Shown here: positions 63,301 through 64,000 of the stretch, piece by piece
Numbering within the stretch: the stretch's first letter is position 1
Layout: each line of letters begins with the position of its first letter
Source: Candidatus Glomeribacter gigasporarum BEG34
GTDB lineage: Bacteria; Pseudomonadota; Gammaproteobacteria; Burkholderiales; Burkholderiaceae
Assembly: GCF_000227585.1 (NCBI RefSeq)
Contig: NZ_CAFB01000034.1
Location: 62,001-126,000, forward strand
Length of the DNA stretch: 64,000 nucleotides
Direction of reading: 5' to 3'
Made by a program: the position numbers and the translations under genes
The notes under the pieces: model-generated
What the model was told of the DNA's origin: nothing
What the model saw: the letters and a program-made list of their open reading frames with translations, nothing else
The model's database searches: none

Positions 63301-64000
63301 GATAGCGTGTGTTCAATCTCACCGAGTTCAATCCGGTGGCCTCGGAGTTTGACCTGAAAATCATTCCGTCCCAGGAACTCGATATTCCCATCTGGCAAGA
63401 AGCGCCCCAGATCGCCGGTTTTATAGAGTCGACCCAATTGGGGATAGAAGATGAACCGTGCTTCTGTCAAATCCGGCGCGCCCCAGTAGTCCCGTGCCGG
63501 CCCCAAGCCCCCAATATGAATCTCTCCCTGAACTCCCACTGGACAATGTTCACCGGCAGGGTTCAGGACAAACAGCTGCTGATTGGGCATCGCCACCCCA
63601 TAGGGGATGCGACCCTCTACTTTTGCAGGATCCATCTCATACCAGACCGACCAGATGCTTCCCTCTGTCGCTCCCCCCAGGCTCATCAGGACGGCTTCAG
63701 GACACTGCGCTTTCAAACGGGCAGGCAGGCCAGAAGGAATCCAGTCGCCGCTTAAAAGAAAGAGGCGCAAAGACGCTAAAGCTATGGCTTCCTTCTGGCT
63801 AAGAGGGCTTTGGGTCACGGCATCGATTAAAAGAGCGGCCAATTGGGGCACACTGTTCCAAAGCGTGATCTGGTGTTGCTGAATCAGGGAGACCCAAGAG
63901 GCAGGGTCTTTACTGCGGCTTGGTTCAGGAAAGACAATCGTTCCCCCGGCGACCAAAAGACCCAAGAGATCATAGACGGACAGATCAAAGCTTAAGTCCG
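54360..64000 (-). CDS. Hybrid NRPS-PKS, 3' part (gene continues beyond the window)
   Basis: More than 3200 residues, 5' end outside. Domains in order: adenylation (from 64000, cut at SFDLSVYDLLG), PCP with Ser codon at 62916-62918, epimerisation (HHLIVDAVSW near 62330; EGHGR; GWFTTLYPV), condensation (HHALSDG near 60990), adenylation (YTSGTTGLPKG near 59550), PCP (Ser 58383-58385), ketosynthase (active Cys 57654-57656; EAHGTGTPLGDP; NIGHLDAAAG), acyltransferase (GHSLGEY, Ser 56328-56330; RAFHS, malonyl type), ACP (Ser 55335-55337) and thioesterase (GASFGG, Ser 54927-54929). The ten-position codes read DLYNLSLIW (Cys) and DILQLGLVW (Gly). No ketoreductase is present. Predicted product end: D-Cys-Gly-CO-CH2-CO-TE. 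Confidence 0.95.
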   Translation of the reverse strand, partial: DLSFDLSVYDLLGLLVAGGTIVFPEPSRSKDPASWVSLIQQHQITLWNSVPQLAALLIDAVTQSPLSQKEAIALASLRLFLLSGDWIPSGLPARLKAQCPEAVLMSLGGATEGSIWSVWYEMDPAKVEGRIPYGVAMPNQQLFVLNPAGEHCPVGVQGEIHIGGLGPARDYWGAPDLTEARFIFYPQLGRLYKTGDLGRFLPDGNIEFLGRNDFQVKLRGHRIELGEIEHTLSTYEGVQNSVVLLKNSKAESGTTQPYLVGYYVSPEPLEETCLFAHLQAKLPEYMVPSRLVHLTELPLTPNGKLDRQALPDPGFVGDRTRQVAPRTELEKQLCALWGEVLDISHAQIGIQDDFFRLGGESILAIQLLSRVRQSLGITLSVQDIFTHRTLESLHAQVLSQIRQRSDQPALQTEQGILEGEAPLLPIQQWFFHHAFPKAHHWNQSFLIRTPPLDLPKLRTALEQLILHHDGFRLRYRQDAAGCVKQHYEPRALPETLKVLDVTSLGAPEGSPVFTSKLHGILTQWQSHFNLSQGPLYEVTYLHGFSDGSSRIWFALHHLIVDAVSWRLITEDLRTLYAQKPLNPKGSSYRQWGQALLHYADTHAEESAYWKAQLADYDAQQNPLQQWIIQQSTPFEASFQLDRARTRQLLKEAHRAYYTQINDLLLAALSQALTALTGHKVHHIVLEGHGRDMLDSTLDVTHTLGWFTTLYPVRLEAQNTLNDSIKTIKEHLRKIPNKGVGYGAVMGCEPSVLPNISFNYLGQLGLESQGPDAWTISFEASGTAMPPENALWYDLNLFGSVRAGQLEFTVSGRLKRDAIQTLAKLFKQQLETLIQETVHAPRSYLTPSDIEDLLSVRELDRLQENSEIEGVYLANSLQQGFIYHALRQGEADETYRVQSVWHYHVPIDAHGLKEAWRLAQEKFSSLRLRFAWTEALVQIVEKTAHLNWQMVDLSQSSDAARRQAIEQLKRQDRKKPYQLDQGNLFRITLVKQRDDLYTCIFNAHHALSDGWSAPILLGFVHETYLELINGETIDLKPDTAFEAAQIYLQAHAQDTQAYWTKALSQLENHTDLSGLLRLEARGVKTTRYTQVQQQAEQRFSVQGDMFRRLKGLGQNAGLTLNAIVQYAWHKTLSVYGGSPQTVVGTVISGRTLPIAGIETSVGLYINTLPLVVHHGATQSLREAILSVQHTLQEMQARSGTPLASLHQGSERLFDNLLIYENMPRRCQEDWQTQLKLHFEASWEKRDYPLALGVTEYPDRLDFKLDYASELFESSSIKALLSTVHALLAQIVEAPEQRLSQLCYLDKKQYQRMVYDWNLCKAACPGAKTFHQVFETQAARYPGKPALIVGDRRLSYQQLNARANQLAHYLLKTGSVSPETRIALCLERNAHLLIGLLAILKAGCAYVPLDPAYPEARIAHILKDSGAQLVLTQSACQAALRVAAPTLNLTVLDSLALQASLSRHSHHNPDVSTCTTHLAYVIYTSGTTGLPKGVMVEHAAFLETLEALRQQYFPGRKGLGTCSLTHVVFDIFALEYSLPWLTGGTLTLGDPLFDRLDCSSYDFMQITPSLCEVKLEQLTHTEHTMLLIGGEPLGSALLGQAVCRFNRVINLYGPTETTVWSTSKSYNSTTGASSLLVSIGKPLLNETVYILDPYLNPLPIGAPGEIHIGGIGLARGYLNQPELTQERFIPNPFQTEEEKQRDQNARLYKTGDLGRFLPDGNIEFLGRNDFQVKLRGHRIELGEIEHALSTCEGVQNSVVLLKTPKAENGPDQPYLVGYYVSPEPLDETQLLQHLQAQLPENMIPSRLMHLTELPLTLNGKLDRGALPDPGFSSAAHYKAPQTAYEKTLAAIWKQVLKQEQVGIHDNFFDLGGNSLLLIQMHSQLLKALHIKLNIMEVFKHPTIARLAQFLASHDSTQVQEKASEGKDKNLGEKPAPIQGAGRPSSAIAIIGMAGRFPGAENLDEFWTNLKAGKAAIQFYTKEELQAAGISPTLLEDPHYVRAQSALSDIQSFDAAFFGYSPREAEIMDPQHRLLMECAWHALEDAGCDPENGAEAIGLYAGTGRNRYLAEHVTPHQPAADLASQYQAMIHNQADYLCTKIAYKLNLKGPAITVQTACSTSLVAVHQACLALTAGDCDMALAGGVSLGQLEKQGYLYQPGMVFSPDGTCRAFDASAQGTIEGQGAGLVLLKPLEQALAAGDPIHAVICASAINNDGTRKIGFTAPSAEKQAAVIRQTQKKAGIQADTIGYIEAHGTGTPLGDPIEIEGLTQAFSQTTHRSQFCAIGSVKTNIGHLDAAAGIAGLIKAILCLKHKTLVPSLHYQSPNPKINFKSSPFYVNTHLKPWASEQTPRRAGVSAFGIGGTNAHILLEEALPVTEAPNTVCSRPGQLVNLSANSLPALSSQARQLRQHLEQHPAIPLEHLAYTLHTGRRRFRYGRSWVVPTVQALHAALDQADSAPSMECLQPRPVVFLFPGQGAQYPGMGAALYASEPRFKAHLDRCLSQLKPHLPATLSEDDILSRTEAVHQTQLTQPALFILEYALARTLMDWDIQPAAMLGHSLGEYVAACLSGVFTLEEGLALIAERGRLLQRTQKAQMLAVPLSQQETARYLEGSALDLAVVNHETSCVVSGPVSQIEPFARKLAQIGIPSTTLKVSRAFHSRSIDCVLPEFRQALQSVKLSHPQRPFISNVSGHWVDAAEVANTDYWLKHTRNPVLFAQGLDCLLTAEGLENSLLVELGPSQVLTGLVRRHPRCKAERVLPLMRRERDQESDSLFLLKVLGRLWAAGVDIDWSSFYQYMPKRRIPLPVYPFEKTAYWLPSARATAQSRIGDRPVQAETVHTYVVPEPEPLKETPSPATDDISQTVKMAWQRVLGVPAHSPDEDFFESGGDSLAAVQLASQIQKQLGFSVSLMRLKKPTVHEMINALWKRRMQDKPAGIPNHRRVIILQQGLALRQTPLVLIHPIGGDIYFYRYLVNDLPESLPVYAVRSPMLDGGKPFKSIEAMAEAYLQALEAAQLAPPYALGGASFGGIVAWQMAQVLASKGHTPPLLVLIDSPAYGHLPPPMSDEAILAYLVKYNLERLQISPETLQAQGSLQAQLHYLADQAKDPEWTELLSPDFLSVFIRTWQAHGVLMHQYKPLPYAGPVVFFSHTERIAEFPTEQHRHWRVLTKGDFRHFQIPGNHISMNAKPNAGVIAQHLKTIMSCLEILSHEYKH

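Overview
The window looks like a betaproteobacterium of the Burkholderiaceae that lives with a host. Several blocks keep Burkholderia-type gene order: rpmF-plsX-fabH-fabD, guaB-guaA, ruvC-ruvA-ruvB, tsaD divergent from rpsU with dnaG nearby, and purF-cvpA-SPOR-folC. Around them the genome is eroding: frameshifted ruvC, broken transposases, a truncated pcm, a truncated MFS gene, a decayed thioesterase gene, a stop-less uppP and a half tRNA-Ser. Eukaryote-like and coiled-coil proteins, an R64-type thin pilus and an NRPS-PKS cluster suggest an endosymbiont, possibly of fungi (Glomeribacter or Mycoavidus type). That placement is inference; no rRNA is present.

Layout. 0.3-7.2 kb: tRNA-Arg, a DUF192 protein, the start of the fatty acid operon, then pseudogenes (type II thioesterase, ISL3, tRNA-Ser fragment, IS110) and tRNA-Thr. 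7.5-10.4 kb: MFS remnant, ArnT-like transferase, Mth938-like protein. 10.5-16.2 kb: F-box/LRR-like protein, guaA, DUF1640, guaB, frameshifted Ser-rich protein. 16.2-18.5 kb: ruvCAB. 19.1-28.1 kb: thin pilus genes pilL(C-terminal)-N-O-P-Q-R-S-V. 28.2-34.6 kb: uppP, dnaG, MerR regulator with a divergent Met/His-rich protein, DUF29, rpsU, tsaD. 34.7-42.1 kb: tpiA, purF, cvpA, SPOR protein, folC, DinG-type helicase. 42.2-46.4 kb: AbrB/VapC toxin-antitoxin pair and mfd. 46.8-51.4 kb: coiled-coil orphan genes and an intact IS66 element. 51.5-64.0 kb: a leftward operon with an NRPS-PKS (runs off the window), an MFS exporter and an ABC-F protein.

The main unexplained structure is a set of short palindromic elements (called PE1-PE6 here), about 60-290 bp, with terminal inverted repeats. 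They lie between genes and also inside genes while keeping the frame open: tpiA, the DUF192 gene, pilP and mfd. They also supply the start of arnT and the stop codons of pilO, tsaD, the SPOR gene, folC and one orphan gene. They are open in several frames on both strands, and PE5 and PE6 share a core but have unrelated arms. The behaviour recalls Rickettsia palindromic elements, but the sequences seem unrelated.

How the genes work together. The NRPS-PKS end visible here reads A(Cys)-PCP-E-C-A(Gly)-PCP-KS-AT-ACP-TE, so the predicted product end is D-Cys-Gly extended by one malonyl unit with the keto group kept. The overlapping MFS and ABC-F genes would then give export and possibly ribosome protection.
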